64,000 nt of DNA from JABFSS01 sp964497975 (GCA_964497975.1 CAZCFO010000002.1:196243-260242); one strand, 5' to 3'. Counted from the first letter of the stretch, positions 15,415 through 24,036 are shown. Notes: generated from the letters alone by a model not told the origin. Numbers and translations are program-made.

Positions 15415-16305
15415 TCAGCGGGAGAGCGCACCGGATGCGGTGGCGGGAAGCAGCGCGCGAAGAATATCCTCGCGGCGGAAGGTGCCGAAATCCGTGGGGA
15501 TCGCGACCGGCGGGACCGCATTATGACTGGAGAGGTCGGCGCGGAAGGAAAAGCGCAGACGCGAGGGGCTGTCCTTCGCCGTGACGGTCCACGACAGCCG
15601 GTGAATGAAGAACGTCCCGGTATCGATCCACAGTTCCCCCGTGGCGTCGTACTGCAGAAGCTCCCCACGGGCTTTTACTGCATCAAACGGCCTCCCCTGC
15701 TCCTCCGCGGATGTCTTCATGAGGGCGGCGAGACGGTCCGGGTCCACCGAAACCGTGTAGTGGTACGCATCGCTGCCGTTGACGCGCTCAAGCCCGTGGT
15801 CCGTCACCACTTTCACGACTGCCGCTTGCGCGCGCAGGAACGCGGGATCCGGCGTGAGCTGCTGGGCAGGCAAGGGGCTGTCGCCCTGCGGGATCTTCCA
15901 CCAGGTTCCCAGCAGGTTCTGGGCGGCCCCTCCCAGGTCGGGCACGGGAACCATGCTGAGCGACCGGAGTTTGACGTAGACGTCCTGCTGCTCACTCACC
16001 ACGTCCGCACTCACGGAAGCAACGGTCTTCTGGCCGGAACGGTCCATCGTTCCCTGCGCGGAGAGAACAAACGCGGCTTCGCGGCCGCCGTGCGCCAGAG
16101 AACCCTTCAGCGTCGCGTTGCCGTCGGCCTGAAAAGCCGCGTTGCGGACGGAAATCGCAAGCGCCACGCCATACTCCGCGGACTCCAGCTGGCCGCTGGC
16201 CAGCGTCGCGCGGCGCAGCACCTCGTCCGGCGAAAATTCCCCCTGCCTCCGGCAGGCGGAGAGAGCGAGAATGCCGAGGAGGGAAAGCACTGCCAACCGG
16301 CGCAT
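15415..16305 (-). CDS. Lipoprotein, LolA/LppX-like fold possible
   Basis: A 296-aa lipoprotein beginning MRRLAVLSLLGILALSAC, with the lipobox LSAC. The body alternates beta strands and polar segments (SAEYGVALAISVRNAAFQAD, GTMDRSGQKTV, YHYTVSVDPDRLAALMK, GELWIDTGTFFIHRLSWTV), a pattern seen in periplasmic lipid-carrier or LppX/LolA-like lipoproteins. That assignment is a guess from the strand pattern. The ATG at 16305 gives a clean signal peptide, while the frame upstream does not. A TACACT box lies 11 bases upstream. It ends 5 bp before the PKD gene and is likely co-transcribed with it. Confidence 0.65.
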   Translation of the reverse strand: MRRLAVLSLLGILALSACRRQGEFSPDEVLRRATLASGQLESAEYGVALAISVRNAAFQADGNATLKGSLAHGGREAAFVLSAQGTMDRSGQKTVASVSADVVSEQQDVYVKLRSLSMVPVPDLGGAAQNLLGTWWKIPQGDSPLPAQQLTPDPAFLRAQAAVVKVVTDHGLERVNGSDAYHYTVSVDPDRLAALMKTSAEEQGRPFDAVKARGELLQYDATGELWIDTGTFFIHRLSWTVTAKDSPSRLRFSFRADLSSHNAVPPVAIPTDFGTFRREDILRALLPATASGALSR

Positions 16306-16369
16306 GGTTGGCGTGTAGTGTACCCAAAACCGGTTCAACTCCCAATTGCCAATCCGCCGGATTGCGTAT

Positions 16370-17290
16370 TCACCGTGCCGCCGGACCCGTCACGATGTCC
16401 GACGGCTCTTCGACCGTCAGGATAACCGTCTTGCGGCGGCTTGCCCGGATATCGGCCCGGACCTGCAGCAGGCGGACTTCGTTTCTGCGGATCAGAAGCG
16501 GCGGATCGACGACCAGCCGCACGCTGTCGCCGTCGAGAGAAGGCACCGTTGCGGAGAGACGCGTGTGGCCGCTCGTCTCGAGAAACAGGTTCTGGACGTC
16601 GTCGTTGAGGGCCGTTCCGTCGTTGGTGAAGGTGATCGACGTCAGGTGGAGATCGTTGCGCGCATCGCCGCGGATCCGCAGCCGCGCGGCGGTCCTCGCC
16701 GATCCGTATGTGAGCGCCTGGGGGAGCGGCAGCAGTTCGGAGGATACCAAGCCTGCCGGCTGGCCCACGGGAACGGTGACCGCGATGCCCGCGGGATTGA
16801 TGAGCACGCGGACGGGAGGATCGGTCACCACGTCGCCGTCGGACTCGATGACCAGCTGGTGCTCGCCCGCAGCCGAGGCGCTGGGACTGAAGTCCGCAAG
16901 GATGTCGATGGCCTCGGTCGCGCAGGCCTTCACCGCGAACCCGCGGAACTGCAGGCGTCCGATCCCCTGCTTGTCGGTGAGCGGAACGCTGCGCGTGAGC
17001 CGCATGCCGGACTTCTGGGCATAGATGCGTTCAATATCGCGCGGATTACCGAGGCCCTTGTGCCGGAAGGCGATGGACGCCACCGACACGTCGCGCGTGC
17101 ACGAGGCGGTCAGGCGGACCGTCAGCATGGGCACCCGGCTTGCGCCGAGCGCGACGGAAGCGGACGGGCGCGGCAGGGCCTGGACGGTCAGGGTGTTTCC
17201 GTCGTCCGCGGCCGCGGCCGCGCCGAAGGACGGCGTCGATCCGAGCAGGAGGACGGCGAGGACGAGAACGCGAAGATTCTTCAGATGCAT
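16370..17290 (-). CDS. Secreted beta-rich protein of unknown function
   Basis: A 306-aa protein with a signal peptide (MHLKNLRVLVLAVLLLGSTP, cleavage near AAAAADD). The mature part shows at least two repeats of a beta module: one has LTVRLTASCTRDVSVASIAF and LTRSVPLTDKQG, the next LRIRGDARNDLHLTSITF and LSATVPSLDGDSV. Both pair a strand ending in SI-x-F with a following V-P-L/V-P-S segment, so an internal duplication is likely. No catalytic motif is seen. The start at 17290 is fixed by TATACT seven bases upstream. It precedes the lipoprotein and PKD genes. Confidence 0.7.
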   Translation of the reverse strand: MHLKNLRVLVLAVLLLGSTPSFGAAAAADDGNTLTVQALPRPSASVALGASRVPMLTVRLTASCTRDVSVASIAFRHKGLGNPRDIERIYAQKSGMRLTRSVPLTDKQGIGRLQFRGFAVKACATEAIDILADFSPSASAAGEHQLVIESDGDVVTDPPVRVLINPAGIAVTVPVGQPAGLVSSELLPLPQALTYGSARTAARLRIRGDARNDLHLTSITFTNDGTALNDDVQNLFLETSGHTRLSATVPSLDGDSVRLVVDPPLLIRRNEVRLLQVRADIRASRRKTVILTVEEPSDIVTGPAAR

Positions 17291-17297
17291 GGGACCC

Positions 17298-17303
17298 AGT
17301 ATA
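17298..17303 (-). promoter_or_regulatory. Leaderless -10 (TATACT-N7-ATG)
   Basis: Minus-strand TATACT at 17303-17298, seven bases before the ATG at 17290. Confidence 0.55.
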
Positions 17304-17345
17304 CGCCGATTTTTTCCGCAACAAGTTTTCTTCGGGGATTCCCGG

Positions 17346-18215
17346 TCACCAGCCGCCGCTCGATCCCCCTCCGCCGGATGATCCGCCACCGAATCCCCCG
17401 AATCCCCCGCCTCCTCCTCCATGACCGCCGCCGAACCCGCCTCCCCAGAATCCACCGCCCCGCCCCCGGCGGAACGACTGCGGGTGCTTGGACGCGATGT
17501 AATCGAACAAGAGGCCGAGGAGCACGAGGACGGGAATGGACAGCCACCACGCGAAAGCCACGGCCAGGATCACGCCGAACACCCCCCCGAGCACGCCGCC
17601 CAGCCACCACGATTTGCTGCGCCCCAGCCACGCGCCGAAAATATTGAGGAACAGGAAGCCGAAGAAGAACAGAAACGGGAGAAAGCCTCCGTCACTTTCT
17701 TCCTCCGTGTAGCGCTCCGCCGTGTATTCGCCCGCGACGTGCTTGCGCAGCGCGTCGATGCCCGCCGCGATGCCGCTGTAATAGTCGGCGTTGCGGAAGT
17801 GCGGAGCGATGTCGTTGTCGATGATACCCTTCGCGACCAGGTCCGGAACCGCCCCCTCCAGGCCGTACCCGGTTTCGATGCGCATCTTCCTCTCCGCGGT
17901 GACGACCAGCAGCAGGATGCCGTTGTTCTTCTTTTCGTCACCGATGCCCCAGGTGCGGAACACCGTGTTAGCCGTTTCCTCCAGATCATCTCCTTCCAAG
18001 GACTCAATCACGAGGACGGCGATTTCGTTGGAAGTCGTCGCGCGTTCTTCCGTCAACGTGGCCTCGATGCTTGCCTCCTGATCGGCGCTGAGGACCGGCG
18101 TCGTCTGGGTGTAGAAACCGTCATTGGGCGGTACCTCGAATGCCTGTGCCGCCATTGGCAGCACACCGGAAAGAAGGAGAATGAATGCCGGAAGAAGAAT
18201 CCTGTACGAGCGCAT
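17346..18215 (-). CDS. TPM-domain membrane protein (YgcG family)
   Basis: A 289-aa protein with a signal peptide (to about residue 25) and a TPM domain from residues 30 to 165, with LSADQEASIEATL, NEIAVLVIESLEGDD and NNGILLLVVTAERKMRIETGYGLEG. Two to three membrane segments follow (residues 180-240), and the tail is a Gly/Ser-rich low-complexity sequence ending GGW. TPM proteins of this type are paired with LemA in many bacteria and are thought to act in membrane or photosystem-type protein maintenance; the bacterial role is unsettled. It lies 24 bp downstream of lemA, so an operon is likely. Confidence 0.9.
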   Translation of the reverse strand: MRSYRILLPAFILLLSGVLPMAAQAFEVPPNDGFYTQTTPVLSADQEASIEATLTEERATTSNEIAVLVIESLEGDDLEETANTVFRTWGIGDEKKNNGILLLVVTAERKMRIETGYGLEGAVPDLVAKGIIDNDIAPHFRNADYYSGIAAGIDALRKHVAGEYTAERYTEEESDGGFLPFLFFFGFLFLNIFGAWLGRSKSWWLGGVLGGVFGVILAVAFAWWLSIPVLVLLGLLFDYIASKHPQSFRRGRGGGFWGGGFGGGHGGGGGGFGGFGGGSSGGGGSSGGW

Positions 18216-18239
18216 AACCGGGAGGAAACAATCGCGTGC

Positions 18240-18800
18240 TCAGAAGTTCACCGCGGGCGCATTCTCGGCTCCCGGAGTGCTCTCGAACATCTTCTCAGGC
18301 CCGAAGCCGAACATGCCGGCGAGGATGTTACGCGGGAAGCGCAGGACGAGGACGTTGTACGACTGGACCGCGGTGTTGTAATCGCGCCGCGCGGTGGCGA
18401 TGCGGTTCTCGGTGCCCTCCAGCTGCGTCATGAAGTCGCGGAAGGCCTGCGTCGCCTGCAGCTGCGGGTAGCCTTCGACTGTGACGAGCAGCCGGCTGAG
18501 CGCGGAATCGAAACCCGAGGCGGCGGCGACTTTCTCGTCGCGTGTCCCGGCGCTCTGCCACTGCGAGCGGGCGGCCGTGACGGCGGTGAAGGTCTCCTGC
18601 TCAAAGTCCGCGGCGCCTTTGACGGTGTTCACGAGGTTGGGAATCAAATCGAACCGACGCTGGTATTGCGTCTCCACCTGCGCCCATGCGCCCTCGACGC
18701 CCGCCTTGGCGCTGATGAGTCCGTTGTACCCGCTCCAGGCCCAGAGGCCGAGAACCACGACGATGCCCAGTACGGCGATGAGACCTTTGGAGAGACGCAT
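18240..18800 (-). CDS. lemA: LemA family protein
   Basis: A 186-aa LemA protein: a single N-terminal membrane helix (KGLIAVLGIVVVLGLWAW), YNGLISAKAGVEGAWAQVE, then coiled helices with RRFDLIPNLVNTVKG, YPQLQATQAFRDFMTQLEGTENRI, ARRDYNTAVQSYN and FP-x-NILAGMFGF near the end. It is attached to the membrane with its helical bundle outside. The start at 18800 matches family length. It is the first gene of the lemA-TPM pair; a TATTCT box lies about 25 nt upstream. Confidence 0.95.
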   Translation of the reverse strand: MRLSKGLIAVLGIVVVLGLWAWSGYNGLISAKAGVEGAWAQVETQYQRRFDLIPNLVNTVKGAADFEQETFTAVTAARSQWQSAGTRDEKVAAASGFDSALSRLLVTVEGYPQLQATQAFRDFMTQLEGTENRIATARRDYNTAVQSYNVLVLRFPRNILAGMFGFGPEKMFESTPGAENAPAVNF

Positions 18801-18877
18801 AAAAAATCTGAGGGAAGGTGCCGCAAGAATACAGGACAATTGAAGCCGCGACGGAAAAATCCGTGGTTTCCGCTCTG

Positions 18878-19285
18878 CTACCAGTAAATGGTCAGCACCG
18901 TGGCGATCACGAGCATGTTGACCAGGTCAAAGGCCGAGTTGATGAGCAGGAGAGGCACCGGCTTCTTGGCGAAGAGGTGGTGCATCAGGCCCGGGAGGAA
19001 GTTGAAGGCGATCCAGAGCAGGATGGCCAGACCCAGGTTCACGGGGAGCGACTTGGATCCCATGATCCCGATGAAGAGCCACAGCGTGGCTGCGGTGACG
19101 ACGGCCGACACGATGCTCGCCGCGTACGCGATGCCGCCGGGCCCCTTCTTCATCATCTGCGGCGTGATCTTGTTCATCGCCATCCACGGCTTTCCGAAAA
19201 ACGAGTGGTTGTACCACATCGCGCCGAGCGGGATCGTGAGGACCGCTGCGACGAGAACCGGGACGTACTGGACGGCGATGTTCAT
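18878..19285 (-). CDS. DUF1761 membrane protein
   Basis: A 135-aa protein with four predicted membrane helices. The pattern MNIAVQYVPVLVAAVLTIPLGAMWYN with YNHSFFGKPWM, then WIAFNFLPGLMHHLFAKKP and the final LINSAFDLVNMLVIATVL, fits the DUF1761 family. Function is unknown in all members. The ATG at 19285 matches the family N-terminus; the extension upstream is basic and unlike it. Confidence 0.75.
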   Translation of the reverse strand: MNIAVQYVPVLVAAVLTIPLGAMWYNHSFFGKPWMAMNKITPQMMKKGPGGIAYAASIVSAVVTAATLWLFIGIMGSKSLPVNLGLAILLWIAFNFLPGLMHHLFAKKPVPLLLINSAFDLVNMLVIATVLTIYW

Positions 19286-19669
19286 AAAATGGTGAGAGAA
19301 AGTACGGCTAAACAGTCCCACCCTAAGGAAGCGTCCTGAGCAATGCAATGGACGGAATGGGAAGGAATGCGTGCAATGGGGTCTTTGACGATGTTTATCA
19401 TGATTGACCGTTGTCTATCGCACGAGAATACTTTTTACAGTGTCAACTCCTCAGATTCCGTTCCTTTTGTGAGGACTTCCTTCCATGAAGCCCATCAAGC
19501 TTTTGGATTTTTGTTAGCACCGAGAAGCGGCTCTCGCCTACGCGCTTTCCCGACGGTTCAAACCCTTCACCGACTGCACGAAGAAATGGAAGAAGTTGAA
19601 CGGCTTCTGTTCGCTCCAGAAGACATTGAAGAAAAATGCAGAGCTACCCGACTTCTTCTCTCCATGACT
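19286..19669. other. 384-bp stretch without a supported gene
   Basis: A plus-strand frame crosses this stretch and runs on to 20047, antisense to the small gene at 19670-19930. Only the segment around 19570-19660 (RLHEEMEEVERLLFAPEDIE) looks protein-like. I see no promoter with the local spacing rule, no repeat and no stable hairpin. Confidence 0.4.
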
Positions 19670-19930
19670 TCACTCCTGTGGCTGGCTGTACTTCGCTACA
19701 ACTGCAGCCACCTGCCCCTCGCCATCGGCAAGAACCGCCGCGTATCCCATCCGAAAATTTTTAATGCAAATCTCGCGTGTACCCACGTCGAGGCCAGAGA
19801 GCCATACTGCAAACTCTTCCTGATTGTATGGAGGAAACGGGGTAGTCCTTCCTGCCGACATATCTTTCATGAACCGCACGTACGATTCATACAAATCACC
19901 AACTGCTTCGCTCTGTTGTACTCCTGGCAT
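19670..19930 (-). CDS. Small hypothetical protein
   Basis: An 86-aa acidic, probably soluble protein with balanced composition (YESYVRFMKDM, NQEEFAVWLSGLD, VAAVVAKYSQPQE). It is supported by TAAGAT at 19942-19937 on the minus strand, six bases before the ATG, the spacing seen at many certain genes here. An overlapping plus-strand frame has a Cys/His/Ser-rich, shadow-like composition in this interval. No family is recognised. Confidence 0.55.
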   Translation of the reverse strand: MPGVQQSEAVGDLYESYVRFMKDMSAGRTTPFPPYNQEEFAVWLSGLDVGTREICIKNFRMGYAAVLADGEGQVAAVVAKYSQPQE

Positions 19931-20118
19931 GACGGAATCTTACCTCTACATCTCCCTATCACCAACCAAATCGCGAAAAGCATAAAGTTCCACGGCAAAA
20001 TCCCCACCCACACGCTCTCCTCCTCTTCCACCGCACCCCATTCTTAATGACTCATGCCGCTTCAGAAAGAAAATAGCACCCGTACGTAAACGGTAGGGCT
20101 TGGGGCAAAAGATGACGA

Positions 20119-20138
20119 TGGTCGGGACGAGAGGACTC
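20119..20138. repeat. 20-nt duplicate of the tRNA-Pro 3' end
   Basis: TGGTCGGGACGAGAGGACTC is identical to 20240-20259, the 3' end of tRNA-Pro with its CCA. The 101 bp between the copies hold a CTGAGC/GAAGG-family repeat. It could be an attachment-site or target duplication. Confidence 0.7.
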
Positions 20139-20178
20139 CCTTCGGCTCTTCCTCGCTCTGCTCGGAATGCTCAGGGTA
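20136..20178. repeat. Family-2 repeat (CCCTTCGG...GCTCAGGG form)
   Basis: Diverged copy of the TCCTGAGC...CGAAGG repeat in reverse orientation (CCCTTCGGCTCTTCC...GCTCAGGG). It lies between inverted CGAGAGGAC and GTCCTCTCG, so the segment can fold. Confidence 0.5.
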
Positions 20179-20239
20179 AACTTCTCGTCCTCTCGACGCA
20201 TGCAGGAAGTGACTGCTGAGCATCGTGTTTTTTTTGATC

Positions 20240-20315
20240 TGGTCGGGACGAGAGGACTCGAACCTCCGGCCTCACGGTCCCGAACCGTGCGCTCTACCAA
20301 CTGAGCTACGTCCCG
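20240..20315 (-). tRNA. tRNA-Pro (anticodon CGG)
   Basis: 76 nt with encoded CCA. The acceptor CGGGACG pairs with CGTCCCG and the discriminator is A. The anticodon loop TTCGGGA gives CGG, reading CCG. The D arm has AGCTCAGTTGGTAGAGC and the T arm GGTTCGAGTCC. Confidence 0.97.
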
Positions 20316-20361
20316 ATATGGTAATGATGACACAAAAAGCAATTCGATGACCCAACGGAGC

Positions 20362-20395
20362 GGAGCGTGTTCTGAGCCGCAGCGAAGGATCCCGA
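20362..20395. repeat. Family-2 repeat copy
   Basis: GTTCTGAGCCGCAGCGAAGG followed by ATCC, matching the CTGAGC-N-GCGAAGGAT consensus, about 50 bp beyond tRNA-Pro. Confidence 0.5.
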
Positions 20396-20474
20396 TGCCG
20401 TGATGGTACAGAAAAGAAATCATCGCTCCAAATCCACATTGGCGCCAAAACATAACCACATCCCGTCGGAGTTC

Positions 20475-20502
20475 TTGACGCTGCAAAAAAATCTCCTATT
20501 CT
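20475..20502 (+). promoter_or_regulatory. Sigma-70-type promoter (TTGACG-N16-TATTCT)
   Basis: TTGACG at 20475-20480, a 16-bp spacer, TATTCT at 20497-20502. A start near 20509 would give about 140 nt of 5' leader before the gene at 20648. Confidence 0.6.
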
Positions 20503-20508
20503 TCGCGC

Positions 20509-20635
20509 GTGCAGCCCCGCCTGACCATTATCCGGGCGATTATCATCCACCCGCGCATCGCGTGAGGGCTTAGCTGCACAGCAGAACTTTTCGCTCCTCT
20601 CACGCAGACGGGGCGTTTTCTTTTATTTCCCCTTT
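20509..20635 (+). ncRNA. Candidate structured leader or small RNA
   Basis: Noncoding stretch between a good promoter and the next start. GCGTGAGG (about 20560) can pair with CCTCTCACGC (about 20597), enclosing AGCTGCACAGCAG. A GACGGGGCG and T-rich run follow, resembling a terminator or attenuator. It matches no RNA family I recognise. Confidence 0.35.
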
Positions 20636-20647
20636 TCCCCAGTAGCC

Positions 20648-20950
20648 ATGACCACCCCCGAAACAGGCATGAACGATTCCGCTTCCACCCTTCCCTCTGG
20701 AGACGGTGCTGACCGTCTGGTCTTCCTGGTGAACGACACCCTGGAAGGCCTGACCAAACACATTCACGGACGCCATTCCCGTTCTCCCGCGATGAAACAA
20801 ACGATCAGAACTCAGGCAGACACCTGCCGGGAACTCATCGACCAATTGGAGGCATTGAATCCCTCAGTGGGAAAAGAGGCTCGCCAGCGTCTCGAAACAC
20901 TCCTGAACCCCCCTGCCAACCAACCGCGTCAAAACTTATTCAAACTATAG
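20648..20950 (+). CDS. Small hypothetical protein
   Basis: A 100-aa soluble protein, mostly helical: RLVFLVNDTLEGLTKHIHGR, TIRTQADTCRELIDQLEAL, EARQRLETLLN. The N-terminal 20 residues are Ser/Thr-rich and an internal ATG at 20669 could be the true start. A promoter lies 145 nt upstream, so unlike many genes here this one has a long leader. No family recognised. Confidence 0.6.
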   Translation: MTTPETGMNDSASTLPSGDGADRLVFLVNDTLEGLTKHIHGRHSRSPAMKQTIRTQADTCRELIDQLEALNPSVGKEARQRLETLLNPPANQPRQNLFKL

Positions 20951-21187
20951 TTTTAAATAATTGGCAATTTTTCTCGATACTTGTAGTGCCATTTATTGAT
21001 CAATTTTTTTATACAATGTGGTCCCCTATCACTCTCATTTTTCGCAAAATTTAGGCACTTCCCGACGTGAATTACTGACTAAAAACTGCTTCGTACTATT
21101 AATTTGAACCGTCAATATGCTACCTAGACACACTCCCCTCCCCCTGTACACTGCCGTACCCCTTCCCCGGGGCTTACTATGGTACGC

Positions 21188-21295
21188 GTGAAGCAATTCA
21201 CATCCTTCGCTTCACTCTCGCATGTATGGATGCATGCGCTGCTCATCACCTTCGTCACGCTGAGCATGGTGATGAGCCTCCCGGCCCTCGGCTGA
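21188..21295 (+). CDS. 35-aa hydrophobic microprotein (GTG start)
   Basis: Frame from a GTG at 21188: MKQFTSFASLSHVWMHALL followed by ITFVTLSMVMSLPALG and TGA. It is a short basic start plus one hydrophobic segment. TACTAT at 21175-21180 lies seven bases before the GTG, the spacing found at other genes here. An in-frame ATG at 21179 overlaps that box. It is too short to be sure, and nothing is known of its function. Confidence 0.35.
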   Translation: MKQFTSFASLSHVWMHALLITFVTLSMVMSLPALG

Positions 21296-21406
21296 GAGCA
21301 GAGTGATGCACCGCCTGTCGCACAGGTCACACACCACACCAACCCTCGTTGCGACATCCCAGATCGGTCTGCAGACCCCCTGCGGAGATCGTCGCATAGG
21401 CGCGCT

Positions 21407-21919
21407 TCAGCGCGTTCGCTGCTTCAGGATGCCACTGGCTACCACCGGATCGTCCGCCGACGGGCCTCCCGGCCCCTGCAGCGTGACGACCACCTCCGTC
21501 CAGTCGCGAAGGTCCTGCGCGACATCGGCGGTGATCAGGTAACGGACGTCATTGAGCGGATTGAGCAGTTCTTCGATCCGGATGCGCTCGGCGGTGCCGG
21601 GCTTCTGCAGCCAGGCGACGTACGCCGATCCCTTGGGTGCCACTTCGATGTTGAGGTTGACCGTGGCGAGCGTCGTGCCGTCCTCAAACACGTGCGCCTG
21701 CGCGACGCCGTTGGCCTTTTTCCCGTTCTCGCCCTTCATCGCCCCCATGCCGAACCACACTTCCTTGCCGTGCTCGGGGTGCTGCACGTTTTTGTCGGTC
21801 GGCATCATGACGTTGTACGCCTCGGTGCCGAGGATGATCTCGCGCTGCACGCGACCGCGCTTCGCGCACGCGGAGAGCAGCAGGGGCGTCAGGATGAGCA
21901 GTGAGAGGAATCGCTTCAT
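21407..21919 (-). CDS. Lipoprotein with anti-sigma-like (RskA C-terminal-type) domain
   Basis: A 170-aa lipoprotein (MKRFLSLLILTPLLLSAC, lipobox LSAC). The mature part reads like the beta domain at the C-terminus of RskA-type anti-sigma factors: GSAYVAWLQKPG, RIEELLNPLNDVRYLIT, then VVVTLQGPGGPSADDPVVAS with a final strand. Unlike those, it lacks the zinc-finger part and sits outside the membrane. It may therefore be a general envelope beta-domain protein. The ATG at 21919 gives the clean lipoprotein signal. Confidence 0.65.
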   Translation of the reverse strand: MKRFLSLLILTPLLLSACAKRGRVQREIILGTEAYNVMMPTDKNVQHPEHGKEVWFGMGAMKGENGKKANGVAQAHVFEDGTTLATVNLNIEVAPKGSAYVAWLQKPGTAERIRIEELLNPLNDVRYLITADVAQDLRDWTEVVVTLQGPGGPSADDPVVASGILKQRTR

Positions 21920-21977
21920 GGCAAAAAGGTGAAGAGGAGTCCGACTGTAGCATCCGCGTTTTGCCCGGGCAAACCTC

Positions 21978-23945
21978 TCACCACAGCATTCCCGGGGTCC
22001 GGGCGGAGGACCGGAGCCGCTCCTCCCGCGCGTGGGCGAGAACCTCGGTGGCGAATGCCGAAAGAGCGGCACGCTCCTCCGGATACAGCGTTTGCAGGAG
22101 AACGCTCACCCGATCGAAGGCCTCCACGCTTTCGGAGAGCGCGATGAAATGGGCGTTGTGCAGGATCGCATCGCCGAAAGCGCGGAACGTCTGCAGGAAC
22201 TCCTCTTTCCGGGCAGGCACATCCCCGGGGTACTGGCCATGCACGAGAATGCGGATCGCCCCCTCCAGCGGCTCCAGGTAGTCGTACCGGCCGAGCCGGA
22301 GCGCGGCGGAGAAATGCACGTACGCCTTCTGCTGATCCTGCCGGGCCAGCGCGGCGTATCCCCGCAGGATCCACAGCCGCGGGTCCTCGGCGTTCGTCGC
22401 GGCATAGTCCGCGAGGGCAGCCTCCGCTTCGGCCGTCTCGCCCCGTTGCAGGTGCAGGGCGGCCCGGCTCATGTGCATGTCGCGGGAGAAGATCTGCCGG
22501 TGAGCCCGGCCATACCAGTACAGTGCCTCCTCCGTTTTGCCGGCCGCCTCCGCGTGGCGTCCCAGCGAGGAGAGAGCCAGATACCGGCCTTCGAGCATCA
22601 CCGTGCACCCGAGGATGATCGCGAGTGCCAGTTCAGCCGTGCGGAACACCCTCCGTGTCCCGATGGTGGGAAGGCTGCGGGGGGCGATGGCCCCCGCCAT
22701 GAGCCAGAACGGCAGCGCGACGCCGGTGAACTGCAGGTTGTAATCGATCAGGTTGTGGGCGAGCACGCCGGAAAGCGCCACGATGAACAGGATGCGGTGC
22801 GGTTCCTTTTCGCGATCGACAGGCGACGTGGCCCGTAACAATGCAAAGCCCAGGACAATCAGGAACACGGCCGCGAAAAACATCGCCGACGGCCAGCCTC
22901 TTTCCATCGCCAGTTTCAGGAAGACGTTGTGGGGATGATCGGAGGTGGCGAACACTTCCGTCTGCAGGCGCGGCTGGGTGAAGCGGAAACTGTACGGACC
23001 CCACCCGAACCAGGGGCGTTCCATGGACAGGCGCAGCGACTGCTCCCAGAAGTCCCGCCGTTCCGAAATCGAGGTGGAGCCTTCCTCGGCGGTGAACGTC
23101 GCCTTGCGCGTGACGGATTCGACCTGATGGTACTGCGCGCGCGTCGCGTTGATGCCGGTAAAGACCGTCGCCGCCAGCAGGGCAGTGGTGGCGATCATCA
23201 GTCCCGCGGGCCACAGGGCAGTCGTGATGACGGACATCTTCCTGCCGCCGCGAAGCCATCGGACTCCGAGGAGAAGGACAAAAAGACAGAGCTGGCTGCC
23301 GAACGCGATGAGTGCCCCGCGCGAGTAGCTGAGGAACAGCGCCCCGATGACGATCCCCAGGCAGAGGACGCGGACCCACGCCGGCCGGCGCGCACAGGCC
23401 AGCAGCACCGCGGGCCACAGCAGGAGGATCGCCTGCGCCCAGGCGTTAGGCCAGTAGTCGGTGTGGAAGCGCCAGTCGAAGAATGTCCCCACGAACCGGT
23501 TGACCGGCTGCAGCACGTAGACCGCCGCGCCGATAACGCACGCGAGGAGGAGCGCCGCCGCCATCGCTACGGCGAGCCTGCGCGTCAGCGCGCCGGCGTC
23601 ATCCCGCTCCTGCCGCGCGCTCACCCATGAGGCAATCAGGACCAGCGCGGCATCGCGAAGCAGTTCGTCGAGGCCGTAGTTCTGCGTCCGGGAAAAGAGA
23701 AACGAAACCAGACTCCACGACAGAAACAGCAGCAGAAGTCCCCACACCCATCCGGACAGCATGGGAGAGAAGCGCTTTCCCGCCGGCTCATTCCACCAGC
23801 GGATAAAGGTGATCGCCACCGCGAACGCCGCCAGGAGCCAGGTGGCCTCGAGACCCTTCCCTCCCCGCCAGAGCACCGACAGAACCAAAAGGACGGGAAG
23901 CGCCCATTCAGCCCCCTGTGCTGCCCATACCCGGATATTCCTCAT
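21978..23945 (-). CDS. O-antigen ligase-type polytopic membrane protein with TPR tail
   Basis: A 655-aa protein with about 12 membrane segments over residues 1-430 and a helical tail with tetratricopeptide-like repeats (RHAEAAGKTEEALYWYGRAH, LQRGETAEAEAALADYAA). The Wzy_C/O-antigen ligase domain is indicated by FLSYSRGALIAFG, a long external loop with ERPWFGWGPYSFRF, and HPHNVFLKLAMERGW. Such proteins join or polymerise surface glycans; the acceptor is unknown. The start at 23945 follows CATACT with a seven-base gap, and the upstream in-frame extension is antisense to another promoter. Confidence 0.85.
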   Translation of the reverse strand: MRNIRVWAAQGAEWALPVLLVLSVLWRGGKGLEATWLLAAFAVAITFIRWWNEPAGKRFSPMLSGWVWGLLLLFLSWSLVSFLFSRTQNYGLDELLRDAALVLIASWVSARQERDDAGALTRRLAVAMAAALLLACVIGAAVYVLQPVNRFVGTFFDWRFHTDYWPNAWAQAILLLWPAVLLACARRPAWVRVLCLGIVIGALFLSYSRGALIAFGSQLCLFVLLLGVRWLRGGRKMSVITTALWPAGLMIATTALLAATVFTGINATRAQYHQVESVTRKATFTAEEGSTSISERRDFWEQSLRLSMERPWFGWGPYSFRFTQPRLQTEVFATSDHPHNVFLKLAMERGWPSAMFFAAVFLIVLGFALLRATSPVDREKEPHRILFIVALSGVLAHNLIDYNLQFTGVALPFWLMAGAIAPRSLPTIGTRRVFRTAELALAIILGCTVMLEGRYLALSSLGRHAEAAGKTEEALYWYGRAHRQIFSRDMHMSRAALHLQRGETAEAEAALADYAATNAEDPRLWILRGYAALARQDQQKAYVHFSAALRLGRYDYLEPLEGAIRILVHGQYPGDVPARKEEFLQTFRAFGDAILHNAHFIALSESVEAFDRVSVLLQTLYPEERAALSAFATEVLAHAREERLRSSARTPGMLW

Positions 23946-24001
23946 GGGTGCCAGTATGGAGGAACGGCCCCGTAGGCACCAGAAAACGCGGATCGCTGTA
24001 T

Positions 24002-24030
24002 TTGATAATAATACTAATTTGTTGTATAAT
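24002..24030 (+). promoter_or_regulatory. Consensus promoter placed for leaderless start (TTGATA-N17-TATAAT)
   Basis: TTGATA at 24002-24007, a 17-bp spacer, perfect TATAAT at 24025-24030, then six bases to the ATG at 24037. It is the clearest example of the spacing rule in this window. Confidence 0.8.
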
Positions 24031-24036
24031 ACTGTT

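Noticed and set aside
19343..20047. 234-codon plus-strand open frame
   Set aside because: Its second half is antisense to the better-supported 86-aa minus gene and is rich in Cys, His and Ser. No promoter fits the local spacing rule. A short true gene in its first half cannot be excluded.
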